A stretch of DNA of 15,508 bases. Origin: Candidatus Galloscillospira excrementavium (GTDB lineage Bacteria > Bacillota > Clostridia > Oscillospirales > Oscillospiraceae). The stretch lies in NCBI GenBank assembly GCA_018711785.1, contig DVHW01000088.1, positions 1 to 15,508 on the forward strand, written 5' to 3'. Positions within the stretch are counted from its first letter, which is position 1, and every line of letters starts with the position of its first letter. The translations under genes and the position numbers were made by a program. Below the pieces are notes generated by a model. It was not told the DNA's origin and did no database searches. It worked only from the letters and a program-made list of their open reading frames with translations. This document shows, in pieces, positions 1 through 7,855 of the stretch.

Positions 1-1
1 C

Positions 2-43
2 CCTGTGGGCGGCATCTATGATTCCGGCGCCTTGCTGGTTTGA
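2..43 (+). CDS. possible C-terminal tail of an upstream gene (partial)
   Basis: The first 43 bases can be read as the last 13 codons of a gene entering from the left, ending ...GIYDSGALLV and stopping at TGA 41-43. A second frame (3-53, ending ...CWFDRK, TAA 51-53) is also open, so the frame is uncertain; the first was preferred for its Gly/Asp/Val content and C-rich third positions. Nothing about function can be said from so few residues. The stop lies 34 bases before the start chosen for the next gene, so the two may be co-transcribed. Confidence 0.3.
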   Translation, partial: PVGGIYDSGALLV

Positions 44-77
44 TAGAAAGTAAATGTTGAGAGGAGAAATTAGAGAG

Positions 78-671
78 ATGAAGGATGAGCGGTTTGTCAT
101 TGCGGGCAACGGACTGAAGCTGATGTTTATCGGTACGATTCTGGGGATGCTCGCGTTTATTCCTATCATTGGCGGCATTCTCTCCATCGTGGGATGGGTG
201 GTCAGCCTGGTGGGCCTGGCAAAGACGACTGGGGCCGCCCCGGGCTATAAGAACGCCATCATCATGTTGGTGGTCCAAATCGTGGTCTCCATTATCGTGG
301 GGGTCATGGCGTCAATGGCCTTGGGCGGCGCCATTCTCGGTTCGGGTGCAGCTGCGGTCGGCGGCTTGGCGGGCGTGACGATACTGAGCATCGTCAGCCA
401 GGTCCTGGCCTTTTTGCAGACCTATTTCATCTGCACTGCCACTTCCGGCCTGCTGCGGGAGATCGGCGCGGAGGATGTGGCCGTCAAGGGCGATATGGTG
501 TGGAAGCTCAACGCCCTGTGCTACCTCATCGCCATTGTGGTCCTGATCCTGACAATGATCGTGGCGCCTCTGGCCGCGGTGCTGGATGTGGTGAGTGTGA
601 TCGTGTCCCTCGTGGCCGATGTGCTGTTCGTCATCTTCCTCTATCAGAGCCAGCGGGTCATGCTTGCCTGA
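78..671 (+). CDS. small multi-pass membrane protein, function unknown
   Basis: The 197-residue product is mostly hydrophobic, with about five membrane segments: roughly residues 14-47 (one long or two short), 60-90, 93-122, 145-170 and 172-192. Short polar loops carry the charges, for example around residues 125-142. There is no signal peptide cleavage site and no catalytic motif I recognise. The ATG at 78 was chosen because a GAGGAG ribosome binding site at 61-66 lies 11 bases upstream; an in-frame ATG at 54 would add eight residues but has no such site. The gene ends in a good terminator (687-720), so it closes a transcription unit. Base composition is slightly more A+T-rich than its neighbours at the start. 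It could be a small integral protein of a generic 'hypothetical membrane protein' family; no function is proposed. Confidence 0.8.
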   Translation: MKDERFVIAGNGLKLMFIGTILGMLAFIPIIGGILSIVGWVVSLVGLAKTTGAAPGYKNAIIMLVVQIVVSIIVGVMASMALGGAILGSGAAAVGGLAGVTILSIVSQVLAFLQTYFICTATSGLLREIGAEDVAVKGDMVWKLNALCYLIAIVVLILTMIVAPLAAVLDVVSVIVSLVADVLFVIFLYQSQRVMLA

Positions 672-686
672 AATCGGCGGGTATGG

Positions 687-720
687 GCGGCACCGGGAAA
701 CGTCCCGGTGCCGCTCTTTT
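687..720 (+). terminator. rho-independent terminator after the membrane protein gene
   Basis: A perfect 12-bp stem (687-698 paired with 703-714, sequence GCGGCACCGGGA) with loop AACG is followed by TCTTTTG. It lies 15 bases after the stop at 671, which separates the membrane protein gene from the dihydrouridine synthase gene downstream. Confidence 0.85.
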
Positions 721-749
721 GCCCTTCCGCGGCCGCAGGCACCTGTGGC

Positions 750-778
750 TTGTGAATTGGCTGCAGCTGTGCTATATT
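750..778 (+). promoter_or_regulatory. sigma-A-type promoter of the dihydrouridine synthase gene
   Basis: TTGTGA (750-755) and TATATT (773-778) are separated by exactly 17 bp, with a TG at 770-771 giving an extended -10. Transcription would begin near 785, leaving a leader of under 20 bases before the ATG at 802. Confidence 0.7.
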
Positions 779-801
779 GAGAGTGCTTCACAGAGGAGGG
801 G

Positions 802-1764
802 ATGACGCTGCGCATCTACTTCGCGCCCATGGAGGGCATCACCGGGTACCGGTACCGGAATCTCCACCACCGGTATTTCCCGGGGGTAGACAAGTATTTT
901 ATGCCATTTCTCTCGCCCAGCCAGGGGCACGCCTTCACCCGGCGGGAGCGGGAGGACATCCTGCCGGAGCACAACCAAGGGATGAATGTGGTGCCCCAGC
1001 TGCTCACCCGCCGCAGCGAGGATTTTTTCTGGGCGGCGGGGGAGCTGGCCGCCATGGGATACGGGGAGGTCAACCTGAACCTGGGCTGCCCGTCGGGCAC
1101 TGTCACCGCCAAGGGGAAGGGGGCCGGCTTTCTGGGCCGGCCGGAGGAGCTGGAGCGGTTCCTGGATGAGATTTTTGCCGGGACTCCGGTTCCGGTGTCG
1201 GTCAAGACCCGGCTGGGGGTGAACGACCCGGAGGAGTTCGGCCCTCTGCTGGAACTCTTCAACCGCTATCCCATTGCCGAGCTGACCATCCATCCCCGGG
1301 TGCGGAGGGATTTCTACCGCGGAGCCGTCAGGCTAAACTACTTTGCAGATGCTGTGGCCCAGAGCCGGAACCCGGTCTGCTACAATGGAGATCTGATTTC
1401 GGCAGAGGGCTGCGCCGCCCTCACCCAGCGCTTTCCCACGGTGGTGTGCCTCATGCTGGGCCGGGGACTGGTGGCCGACCCCGCCCTGGCCGGCAAGGCA
1501 AAGGGCGGCACGGGGGCAGCGCCGGAGCGGCTGGAGGCCTTCCTCACCGAGCTCTATGAGGATTACGCCCGCTCTTTTAGCAGCCGCCGTAACGCCATGC
1601 TGCGGATGAAGGAGATCTGGTATTTTCTGATCCAACTCTTCCGGGACGGTGAGCGATACGGAAAGAAGCTGAAAAAGACGGCCGACCCCGGGGAATACGA
1701 GGCGCTGGTGCGGGGCGTGTTCCGGGAGCTGGAGCTGTTGGACGCCCCCGAAGGGGCCTGGTGA
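802..1764 (+). CDS. dus: tRNA-dihydrouridine synthase
   Basis: This 320-residue flavoenzyme reduces uridines in the D-loop of tRNA to dihydrouridine using FMN and NADPH in the cytoplasm. The N-terminal FAPMEGIT (residues 7-14) is the flavin-binding start of the TIM barrel. NLNLGCPSGT (91-100) carries the catalytic cysteine Cys96. VKTRLG (134-139), TIHPR (162-166), NGDL (195-198) and LGRGLVADP (219-227) are the later conserved strands that hold FMN and tRNA. A helical C-terminal domain follows from about residue 240. Length is normal for the family. ATG 802 is the only possible start, because an in-frame TGA lies at 778-780; its AGGAGG site (794-799) is unusually close, two bases away. A promoter at 750-778 gives a very short leader. 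Which Dus subfamily and which target uridine cannot be decided from sequence reading alone. Confidence 0.93.
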   Translation: MTLRIYFAPMEGITGYRYRNLHHRYFPGVDKYFMPFLSPSQGHAFTRREREDILPEHNQGMNVVPQLLTRRSEDFFWAAGELAAMGYGEVNLNLGCPSGTVTAKGKGAGFLGRPEELERFLDEIFAGTPVPVSVKTRLGVNDPEEFGPLLELFNRYPIAELTIHPRVRRDFYRGAVRLNYFADAVAQSRNPVCYNGDLISAEGCAALTQRFPTVVCLMLGRGLVADPALAGKAKGGTGAAPERLEAFLTELYEDYARSFSSRRNAMLRMKEIWYFLIQLFRDGERYGKKLKKTADPGEYEALVRGVFRELELLDAPEGAW

Positions 1765-1818
1765 GCCGCGCTCACGGGGGAAGCGTTGAGATCAACTAAG
1801 GGAAAGGCGGAATGAGTC

Positions 1819-2892
1819 ATGAATGAGACACGGCTCCGGCGGGTGCTGGAGTACATGAAGGAAGAGGGGCTGGAGCAGATCGTGGTGAGTGCCACGGCCT
1901 CGGTCTACTATCTGACCGGGATCTGGGTGGAGCCCATGGAGCGGATGCTGGCCCTCTACATCCGGTCGGACGGAGAATGCACCTTGTACGCCAATGAGCT
2001 TTTTGGGCTCACAGAGCGGGCGGATCTGCCCCTTCGGCTGCACAAGGACAGCGACGTCCCCACGGCCGAACTGGCGGCAGCGCTGCGCCCCGGAACGCTG
2101 GGGGTGGACAAGGCCTGGCCCAGCAAGTTCCTTATCGGCGTGCTGGAGGCCCGGCGGGACGTCGTGCCGGTGCTGGGTTCCGGTCCGGTGGACCGGGCGC
2201 GGATGTATAAGGACGAGGAGGAGATCGCTTCTATGCGGTCGGCCTCGGCCATCAACGACCAGGTGATGGAGCTGGCCCTGTCCGCCGTCCGGGAGGGAGT
2301 CCGGGAGGACGAGCTGGCCGCCCTGGTGGAGAGGCTCTACCGGGAGCGGGGAGCCGACCGGTCCAGCGAGGGCCAGCTGGTCTGCTTTGGCCCCAACGGC
2401 GCCGATCCCCACCACGCGCCGGTGGGCGCGGAGGTGCGGCCGGGGGACTCGGTGACCCTGGATATCTTCATCCCCATCCGCCGCTACTGGTGCGACATGA
2501 CCCGGACGGTGTTCTTCCGCTCGGTCAGCGGCGAGGGCCGCCGGGTCTATGAGACAGTACGGGCGGCCAACCTGGCGGCGGAGGCCGCCATCCGCCCCGG
2601 CGTCCCCCTGCGGGAGGTGGACCGGGCGGCCCGGAAGGTCATCGAGGACGCGGGCTACGGCCCCTATTTCACCCACCGGCTGGGCCACGGCTGCGGCCTG
2701 GAGTGCCACGAGCCGCCGGACAACAGCGCCTCCAGTGAGGCGGTGGCCACACCCGGCATGGTCTTTTCGGTGGAGCCGGGCATCTATCTGCCCGGGAAGC
2801 TGGGCGTGCGCATCGAGGATCTGGTCCTGGTGACCGAGGACGGGTGCGAAGTGCTCAACAAGGTATCCAAGGACTTGCGTATCATAGAGTGA
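1819..2892 (+). CDS. M24 family metallopeptidase (Xaa-Pro aminopeptidase/dipeptidase type)
   Basis: The 357-residue protein is a 'pita-bread' metallopeptidase that probably removes the first residue of peptides with proline at position 2, in the cytoplasm (no signal peptide). Residues 1-130 form the creatinase-type N-terminal domain. Residues 130-357 are the catalytic domain. The five expected metal ligands are visible: Asp215 (TLDIF), Asp226 (CDMTR), His290 (RLGHG), Glu319 (SVEPG) and Glu333 (RIEDL), with accessory histidines at 198-199 and 297. A ribosome binding site AAGGCGG lies about eight bases before ATG 1819. It starts 54 bases after the dihydrouridine synthase gene, with only a short hairpin over that gene's stop codon and no clear promoter, so the two are probably co-transcribed. 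Whether it prefers dipeptides (prolidase) or longer peptides cannot be told. Confidence 0.92.
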   Translation: MNETRLRRVLEYMKEEGLEQIVVSATASVYYLTGIWVEPMERMLALYIRSDGECTLYANELFGLTERADLPLRLHKDSDVPTAELAAALRPGTLGVDKAWPSKFLIGVLEARRDVVPVLGSGPVDRARMYKDEEEIASMRSASAINDQVMELALSAVREGVREDELAALVERLYRERGADRSSEGQLVCFGPNGADPHHAPVGAEVRPGDSVTLDIFIPIRRYWCDMTRTVFFRSVSGEGRRVYETVRAANLAAEAAIRPGVPLREVDRAARKVIEDAGYGPYFTHRLGHGCGLECHEPPDNSASSEAVATPGMVFSVEPGIYLPGKLGVRIEDLVLVTEDGCEVLNKVSKDLRIIE

Positions 2893-2910
2893 ACAGGGAA
2901 TTTGCTTTAC

Positions 2911-2954
2911 AAAAAATACGTGGGCCGCGACACCGCGCGGCCCACGTATTTTTT
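2911..2954. terminator. two-way terminator between convergent genes
   Basis: A perfect 19-bp inverted repeat (2911-2929 with 2936-2954, loop ACACCG) has A6 on its left arm and T6 on its right arm. It therefore works as a U-tract terminator in both directions, for the M24 peptidase gene on the plus strand and for the SLH protein gene on the minus strand, whose stop codon begins just one base away. Confidence 0.93.
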
Positions 2955-2955
2955 A

Positions 2956-4281
2956 TTACCAGAGGAACCAGCCGCCGGTCTCCCGGCTGTCCAGCAGCTC
3001 CAGGGCGCCGCAGAGCAGCTCGGCGGCGTCGGCCCGGGTGAGGGCGTCGTTCATCCCCAGCGAGCCGGTCTCATCGGCCTGGAGCAGCCCGCAGGACTCC
3101 AGGTTGGCGGCAGCCTGGGCGGCCCAGGTGGGGACAGATTCCACTTCGGCGTACCACACATCGTCGGTGGGCACGTCGGAGATCTGGAGCGCCCGGTCCA
3201 GCAGCACGGCGGCCTGGGCCCGGGTGATGGCCGAGTCACCGGAGAAGACCACCTGTCCCGCGCCGTTGACCATCCCCTGGACCACTCCCGCCTTCAGGGC
3301 GGAGGCGGCATAGGCCTTGGCCCAGGTGGGGATGACCGCATCGTCGGCAAAGCCGGTGATGGTCACATCCTCCAGGGGGTCCAGACCGGCCACCTTCATG
3401 GCCATGGCGGTGAACTCGCTGCGGGACACCGGGGCATCGGGCTGGAAGAAGTACTGCCCGCCCATGCACTCGCCCACGAAGATGCCCTCCTCGGCCAGCC
3501 GGATGGCGGCCTTATAGGCGGGGACACCGTCCATGTCGGCATAGGTGACCTTGGTGCCGGGCTTTTCAATGGTGATTTTGACCGTGGCCGGCTCAGAGGT
3601 GTTGCCCACCGCGTCGATGGCCACGTAGGTGAAGGAGTCCTTGCCGGTCTTGTTCTCATAGGGGGTGTAGACGAACTCGAAGGAGCCGTCCTCCGGCATG
3701 GTCACCGCGCCCCGGGCGGGCTTTTTCACCAGCTGGAAGGTGAGAAAGTCCCCCTCCGGGTCGGTGGCCGAGAAGCGCTCGGTGATGGCCACGTTCTTAT
3801 AGGTGGTCAGCTCCAGGTTTTCGGCGATGGGGGCGGCGTTCTCCGCCGTGAGGAGGTAGAGGCCCACCTGGACCGTTTCGCCGGAGGCACCGTCGGAAAA
3901 GACCGGAGTGAAGGTAAAGCTGGTGGAGGCCACCGTGGGGGCGGCCAGGGGCTGGAAGCGCATGCCGTCCACGGCGGTCATGGCCACCACGTCGCCCACC
4001 CGCAGGGCCTCGCCGGCCAGGGTGAGGACTCCGGCGTGCTCATCGGGCAGGGAGTCGAGGACGATGGCGTCCAGGGACTCGCTGCCGGTCACCTGGAAGT
4101 CGTCGGCCGAGAAGGTGATGACGCCGGTGGCGGGGCCGTTTTTAGCAAAGGCGGTGACGGAGGCTTCTTCCTCCTCACCGCCGCCGAAGAGAAAGGCCGA
4201 GGCGGGGAGGGAGAGGGCGAGCAGCAGGGCGGACAGGGTGAGCAGGGGAAGGGCGCGGTGCAGACAGGAACGTGCGTTCAA
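2956..4281 (-). CDS. secreted SLH-domain surface protein with cadherin/Ig-like domains
   Basis: This 441-residue protein is exported and should bind the cell wall non-covalently. Residues 1-29 are a signal peptide (positive Arg/His, hydrophobic Leu run, ASA cleavage site). Residues 40-145 and 150-240 look like two beta-sandwich domains of the bacterial cadherin/Ig-like type; the second has the typical ATDPEGD and KDSFTYVAID strands. Three SLH modules follow at about 246-300, 306-365 and 370-430, the usual number for binding pyruvylated wall polymer. The protein ends in an aromatic GGWFLW. The start codon is TTG at 4281: an excellent minus-strand AAGGAGGTCA lies upstream and no ATG fits it. 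The gene is single, convergent with the peptidase gene and divergent from the Sel1-repeat gene. No enzyme domain is visible, so a structural or adhesive role is inferred. Confidence 0.88.
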   Translation of the reverse strand: MNARSCLHRALPLLTLSALLLALSLPASAFLFGGGEEEEASVTAFAKNGPATGVITFSADDFQVTGSESLDAIVLDSLPDEHAGVLTLAGEALRVGDVVAMTAVDGMRFQPLAAPTVASTSFTFTPVFSDGASGETVQVGLYLLTAENAAPIAENLELTTYKNVAITERFSATDPEGDFLTFQLVKKPARGAVTMPEDGSFEFVYTPYENKTGKDSFTYVAIDAVGNTSEPATVKITIEKPGTKVTYADMDGVPAYKAAIRLAEEGIFVGECMGGQYFFQPDAPVSRSEFTAMAMKVAGLDPLEDVTITGFADDAVIPTWAKAYAASALKAGVVQGMVNGAGQVVFSGDSAITRAQAAVLLDRALQISDVPTDDVWYAEVESVPTWAAQAAANLESCGLLQADETGSLGMNDALTRADAAELLCGALELLDSRETGGWFLW

Positions 4282-4286
4282 GGAAA

Positions 4287-4296
4287 TGACCTCCTT
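4287..4296 (-). promoter_or_regulatory. strong ribosome binding site that fixes a TTG start
   Basis: On the minus strand this reads AAGGAGGTCA, almost fully complementary to the end of 16S rRNA. The AGGAGG core (4290-4295) is eight bases from TTG at 4281-4279. It is the reason for accepting TTG as the start of the SLH protein. Confidence 0.85.
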
Positions 4297-4347
4297 CGAT
4301 GATTCGCTTGCCGGCGGGCCGGCGTGAGGGCGTAGTTGCCTGTGCCC

Positions 4348-4375
4348 ATATTCTTTGCCAAACCCGGAAGAATAT
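4348..4375. promoter_or_regulatory. inverted repeat in the divergent intergenic region (possible operator)
   Basis: ATATTCTT (4348-4355) and AAGAATAT (4368-4375) form a perfect 8-bp inverted repeat with a 12-base centre, in an A+T-rich island of an otherwise G+C-rich spacer between the SLH gene and the Sel1-repeat gene. It may be a regulator binding site for either gene, or part of the SLH promoter. No convincing minus-strand promoter could be read around it. Confidence 0.35.
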
Positions 4376-4434
4376 ACGGCCCGGCGGAAGAAGGAGGCGG
4401 GAGCTTCTTACGGCCTGGCGTGCCACTTTGGCTC

Positions 4435-4463
4435 TTGTGTTGGACGGGCCGGCGCGCTACAAT
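4435..4463 (+). promoter_or_regulatory. sigma-A-type promoter of the Sel1-repeat gene
   Basis: TTGTGT (4435-4440) and TACAAT (4458-4463) are 17 bp apart, and the -10 is preceded by GC as in other promoters of the window. Transcription would start near 4470, about 35 bases before the chosen ATG. Confidence 0.55.
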
Positions 4464-4504
4464 AGGAGCGTGGAAGCGTCCGCGGGAAAGGACCGGTGAA
4501 GGCT

Positions 4505-7500
4505 ATGGAATTGAAGGACGAGGAGAAAAACGAGGGGAAGGGCTTTTCCAACGCCCAGGACGTGGTGTTTGTGGATACGGGCCTGATTCTGAAGGCCATG
4601 GCGGGGATGCAGAAGTCCCAGGAGGAGTTCCAGTCCCTGAGGGAACAGGCCGAGCTGGGAGACACGGCGGCCTACTACGACCTGGCGGCCCGCTACTCCA
4701 CCGGGGACGGGGTGGACGCCGACCCGGAGAAGGCCGCCCACTGGCTGGCCATGGCCGCCGAGCAGGGGGACCTGCGGGCGGTGACCGCCCTGGGGCGCTG
4801 CTACCAGACCGGTACCGGCGTGGACCGGGACCCGGACCGGGCAGTCCGCCTGTTCTCCCACGCGGCGGAGCAGGGCTTTGCCGACGGGCAGTGCAGTCTG
4901 GGGCTGTGCTATGAGAGCGGCTTTGGCGTGGAGGCCGACCCGGCCATGGCCGCCGAGCTCTACCGCCAGGCGGCGGAGCAGGGCTACGCGCCGGCCCAGT
5001 GCAATTTGGCGGTGTGTTACCTCAACGGCATCGGCGTGGAGGAGGACGAGGCCCAGGCGGCCGAGTGGCTGGAGAAGGCGGCGGAGCAGGGCTTCCCCCG
5101 GGCCCAGAGCATCCTGGGCGTCAGCTATGAGAGCGGCGCCGGGGTGGAGCAGGACGAGGCGCGGGCGGTGGAGCTCTACCGGGCCGCCGCCGACCAGGGC
5201 TACGCGCCGGTCCAGGGCAAGCTGGCGGTGTGCTACCTCAACGGCATCGGTGTGGAGAAGGATTTGGAGAAGGGCATCGACCTGCTCCAGCGTTCGGCGG
5301 CCCAGGACCACCCCAGGGCCCTGTGCATCCTGGGGGACTGCTTCCGCACCGGCGCGGGGGTGGAGTGCGACCCGGCGCGGGCCCTCGAGCTCTACCGGAA
5401 GAGCGCCGCCCAGGGCTACGCGCCGGGCCAGTGCAACCTGGCCGTGGGCCTGCTCAACGGCGACGGCGCGGAGCGGGACCCCCAGGCCGCCGTCCCCTGG
5501 CTGGAAAAGGCGGCGGAACAGGGCTACGCCCGGGCGAAATACATACTGGGTTGCTGCCTGCGGGACGGGGACGGCGTATCCCAAGACGAGGCGCGGGCAG
5601 CCGCCCTCTTTGCCCAGGCGGCGGAGGACGACTACGGCCCGGCGGTGTGCGAGACCGGGCTGTGCTATGAGACCGGCCTGGGTGTGGAGCAGGACAAGGC
5701 AAAGGCGGTGGAGTACTACCGGCGGGCCGCGGAGCTGGACTACGCCCCGGGGGCGTGCAACCTGGGCTACTGCTATCTGGTGGGCATCGGCGTGGAGGCC
5801 GACCCGGCCCGGGCGGTCCGCTGCCTGGAGCAGGCCGCCGCTCAGGAGTACCCCCGGGCCCAGCGGCTCCTGGGCTGCTGCTACCGGGACGGCGACGGCG
5901 TGGAGCGGGACGAGGCGCGGGCGGTGGAGCTGTTCCGCCTGGCCGCCGAGCAGGGCCACCCCCCGGCCCAGTGCGATCTGGGCCTGTGCTACGAGATGGG
6001 CACCGGCGTGGCCGAGGACCTGGCCGAGGCCGCCCGCTGGTACCGGGCCGCGGCGGAGCAGGGCTACGCGCCGGCCCAGTGCAATCTGGCCGTGTGCTAT
6101 CTGAACGGGAACGGCGTGGAGTGTTCGGAGTCCCAGGCGGTGGCGTGGCTGGAGAGGGCGGCGGAGCAGGCATACCCCCGGGCCCAGAGCATCCTGGGCG
6201 ACTGCTGCCAGTACGGCAGGGGGACGGAGCCGGACCCGGCCCGGGCGGTGGAGCTCTACCGGGCCGCGGCGGAGCAGAACTACGCCCCCGCCGTCTGCAG
6301 CCTGGGCCTGTGCTATGAGATGGGCGCCGGCGTGGCGCAGGACGAGACCCGGGCGGTGGAGTGCTACGCCCGGGCGGCCGACCTGGGCAGCGCCGCAGCC
6401 CAGTGCAACCTGGGCTACTGTTTCCTCATGGGCATCGGGACCAAGCGGAACCCGGAGCGGGCGGTGGAGTGGTTCCGCCGCTCCGCCGGGGAGGGAAACG
6501 TCCGGGCCATGAGCCTGCTGGGCAGCTGCTACCAGGACGGCACCGGCGTGGCGCGGGACGGAAAGCAGGCGGTGGAATATTTCTCCGCCGCGGCGGAACA
6601 GGGCTACGCGCCCGCCCTGTGCAGCCTGGGCCTGTGCTACGAGCGGGGCGACGGCGTGCTCATGGACAAGGCGAAGGCGGTGGAGTACTACACCCTGGCC
6701 GCCGAGCGGGGGGACGCCACGGCTCAGTGCAACCTGGGCTACTGCTATCTGACGGCCATCGGCACCAAGCGCGACCCCCGGAAGGCGGTGAAGTGGTTCC
6801 AGAAGGCGGCGGACCAGGGCCTGCTGCGGGCCATCGACCTGCTGGGGGACTGCTGCCAGAACGGGACCGGCGTGGACCGGGACTTCCAGAGAGCGGCGGA
6901 GCTCTACCGGCAGGCGGCGGAGCAGGGCTATCCCCCGTCCCAATACAGCCTTGGCTTCTTCTATGAGGTGGGCCGCGGCGTAGAGCGGGACGAGAAGCGG
7001 GCCGCCGAGCTCTACCGGGCCGCGGCGGACCAGCAGTACGCCTACGCCCAGTGCAACCTGGCGGTGTGCTATCTCAACGGCACCGGCGTGGAGAAGGACC
7101 CGGCCCAGGCGGTGGACTGGCTCAGGAAGGCGGCGGGCCAGGGCCAGGCCCGGGCGCTGTATCTCCTCAGCCGCTGCCTCCGGGAGGGGCTGGGGACGGA
7201 CCGGGATGAGGCCGATGGGCTCAGGCTCCTCCGAAAAGCGGCGGAGAAGGGCTACGCGCCGGCCCAGTACAGCCTGGGCAAGTGCTATGAGGAGGGGACC
7301 GGCCTGGAGAAAAACCCGGCTGAGGCGGTGCGGTTCTACGCCCTGGCGGCGGAGCAGGGGGAGGCGGGGGCCCAGGTGGACCTGGGCTGCTTCTACTACC
7401 GGGGGTTCGGCGTGCCCAAGGACGAGGCGGCCGCCTTCCGCTGGTTCTGCAAGGCGGCGGAGTCCTTCTCCCCGGTGGGGAGCTACAACGCGGGCGTGTG

Positions 7501-7852
7501 CTGCGAGAACGGCCAGGGCACAGAACAGGACCTGGCCCGGGCGGCGGAGTTCTACCGCAAGGCGGCGGGCCAGGGACACCCGGGGGCCATGGTAGCCCTA
7601 GGGAAATTCTACGCCCAGGGCAGGGGCGGCCTGCCCAGGAGCCCGGACCGGGCCCGCAAGTGGTTCCAGCGGGCGGTGAAGGAGGGGAGCGAGGAGGCCC
7701 AAGCGTGCTTGGAAGCCCTGGAGAAGAGCGAGCCGAAGCGCGCCAAGCCCTCCGCGTCCACGGCGCAGCCGGCCCAGCCAAAGGCCGAGCCGCCCAAGGC
7801 AGAGAAGCGGAAGACCTCCTTGTTCCGCCGCCTGTTCGGCGGAGACCGATAA
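4505..7852 (+). CDS. giant Sel1-like repeat (SLR/TPR-related) protein, 28 repeats
   Basis: The 1115-residue protein is almost entirely a helical solenoid of Sel1-like repeats, which generally act as scaffolds for protein partners. An N-terminal segment (1-51) is charged. Repeats 1-27 run from residue 52 in an exact 36-residue rhythm, repeat 28 has 37, and a partial capping helix follows at 1061. Typical unit: xYAPAQCNLAVCYLNGxGVE, then a second helix ending KAAEQ. I count about 47 cysteines, mostly as C-x4-C in the first helix. From about 1074 the tail is rich in Pro, Lys and Ala and ends in the basic amphipathic SLFRRLFGG. There is no signal peptide or membrane span, so it should be cytoplasmic. 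The ATG at 4505 lies 12 bases after AAAGGA; an in-frame GTG at 4496, with only three bases of spacing, is the alternative start. It has its own promoter (4435-4463). Partner and process are unknown. Confidence 0.92.
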   Translation: MELKDEEKNEGKGFSNAQDVVFVDTGLILKAMAGMQKSQEEFQSLREQAELGDTAAYYDLAARYSTGDGVDADPEKAAHWLAMAAEQGDLRAVTALGRCYQTGTGVDRDPDRAVRLFSHAAEQGFADGQCSLGLCYESGFGVEADPAMAAELYRQAAEQGYAPAQCNLAVCYLNGIGVEEDEAQAAEWLEKAAEQGFPRAQSILGVSYESGAGVEQDEARAVELYRAAADQGYAPVQGKLAVCYLNGIGVEKDLEKGIDLLQRSAAQDHPRALCILGDCFRTGAGVECDPARALELYRKSAAQGYAPGQCNLAVGLLNGDGAERDPQAAVPWLEKAAEQGYARAKYILGCCLRDGDGVSQDEARAAALFAQAAEDDYGPAVCETGLCYETGLGVEQDKAKAVEYYRRAAELDYAPGACNLGYCYLVGIGVEADPARAVRCLEQAAAQEYPRAQRLLGCCYRDGDGVERDEARAVELFRLAAEQGHPPAQCDLGLCYEMGTGVAEDLAEAARWYRAAAEQGYAPAQCNLAVCYLNGNGVECSESQAVAWLERAAEQAYPRAQSILGDCCQYGRGTEPDPARAVELYRAAAEQNYAPAVCSLGLCYEMGAGVAQDETRAVECYARAADLGSAAAQCNLGYCFLMGIGTKRNPERAVEWFRRSAGEGNVRAMSLLGSCYQDGTGVARDGKQAVEYFSAAAEQGYAPALCSLGLCYERGDGVLMDKAKAVEYYTLAAERGDATAQCNLGYCYLTAIGTKRDPRKAVKWFQKAADQGLLRAIDLLGDCCQNGTGVDRDFQRAAELYRQAAEQGYPPSQYSLGFFYEVGRGVERDEKRAAELYRAAADQQYAYAQCNLAVCYLNGTGVEKDPAQAVDWLRKAAGQGQARALYLLSRCLREGLGTDRDEADGLRLLRKAAEKGYAPAQYSLGKCYEEGTGLEKNPAEAVRFYALAAEQGEAGAQVDLGCFYYRGFGVPKDEAAAFRWFCKAAESFSPVGSYNAGVCCENGQGTEQDLARAAEFYRKAAGQGHPGAMVALGKFYAQGRGGLPRSPDRARKWFQRAVKEGSEEAQACLEALEKSEPKRAKPSASTAQPAQPKAEPPKAEKRKTSLFRRLFGGDR

Positions 7853-7855
7853 CGC

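Noticed and set aside
1761..1775. GTGAGC CGC GCTCAC hairpin over the dihydrouridine synthase stop codon as a terminator
   Set aside because: It is only six base pairs with no T-tract, and the next gene has no visible promoter, so read-through is more likely.
2902..4302. A 466-codon plus-strand open frame over the SLH gene
   Set aside because: The product is a Gly/His/Gln-rich low-complexity shadow. The minus strand has a signal peptide, SLH modules, a strong ribosome binding site and a shared terminator.
4457..7579. A 1040-codon open frame antisense to the Sel1-repeat gene
   Set aside because: It is open only because the repeated G+C-rich codons have no stop complement in that phase. Its translation is a low-complexity Arg/Leu/Pro/His mixture with the same 36-residue period, and the plus-strand frame has a clear family, promoter and start.
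4658..7684. 108-bp periodicity as a possible CRISPR or minisatellite
   Set aside because: The period is exactly 36 codons, the units diverge as protein repeats do, and there are no short identical repeats with unique spacers.
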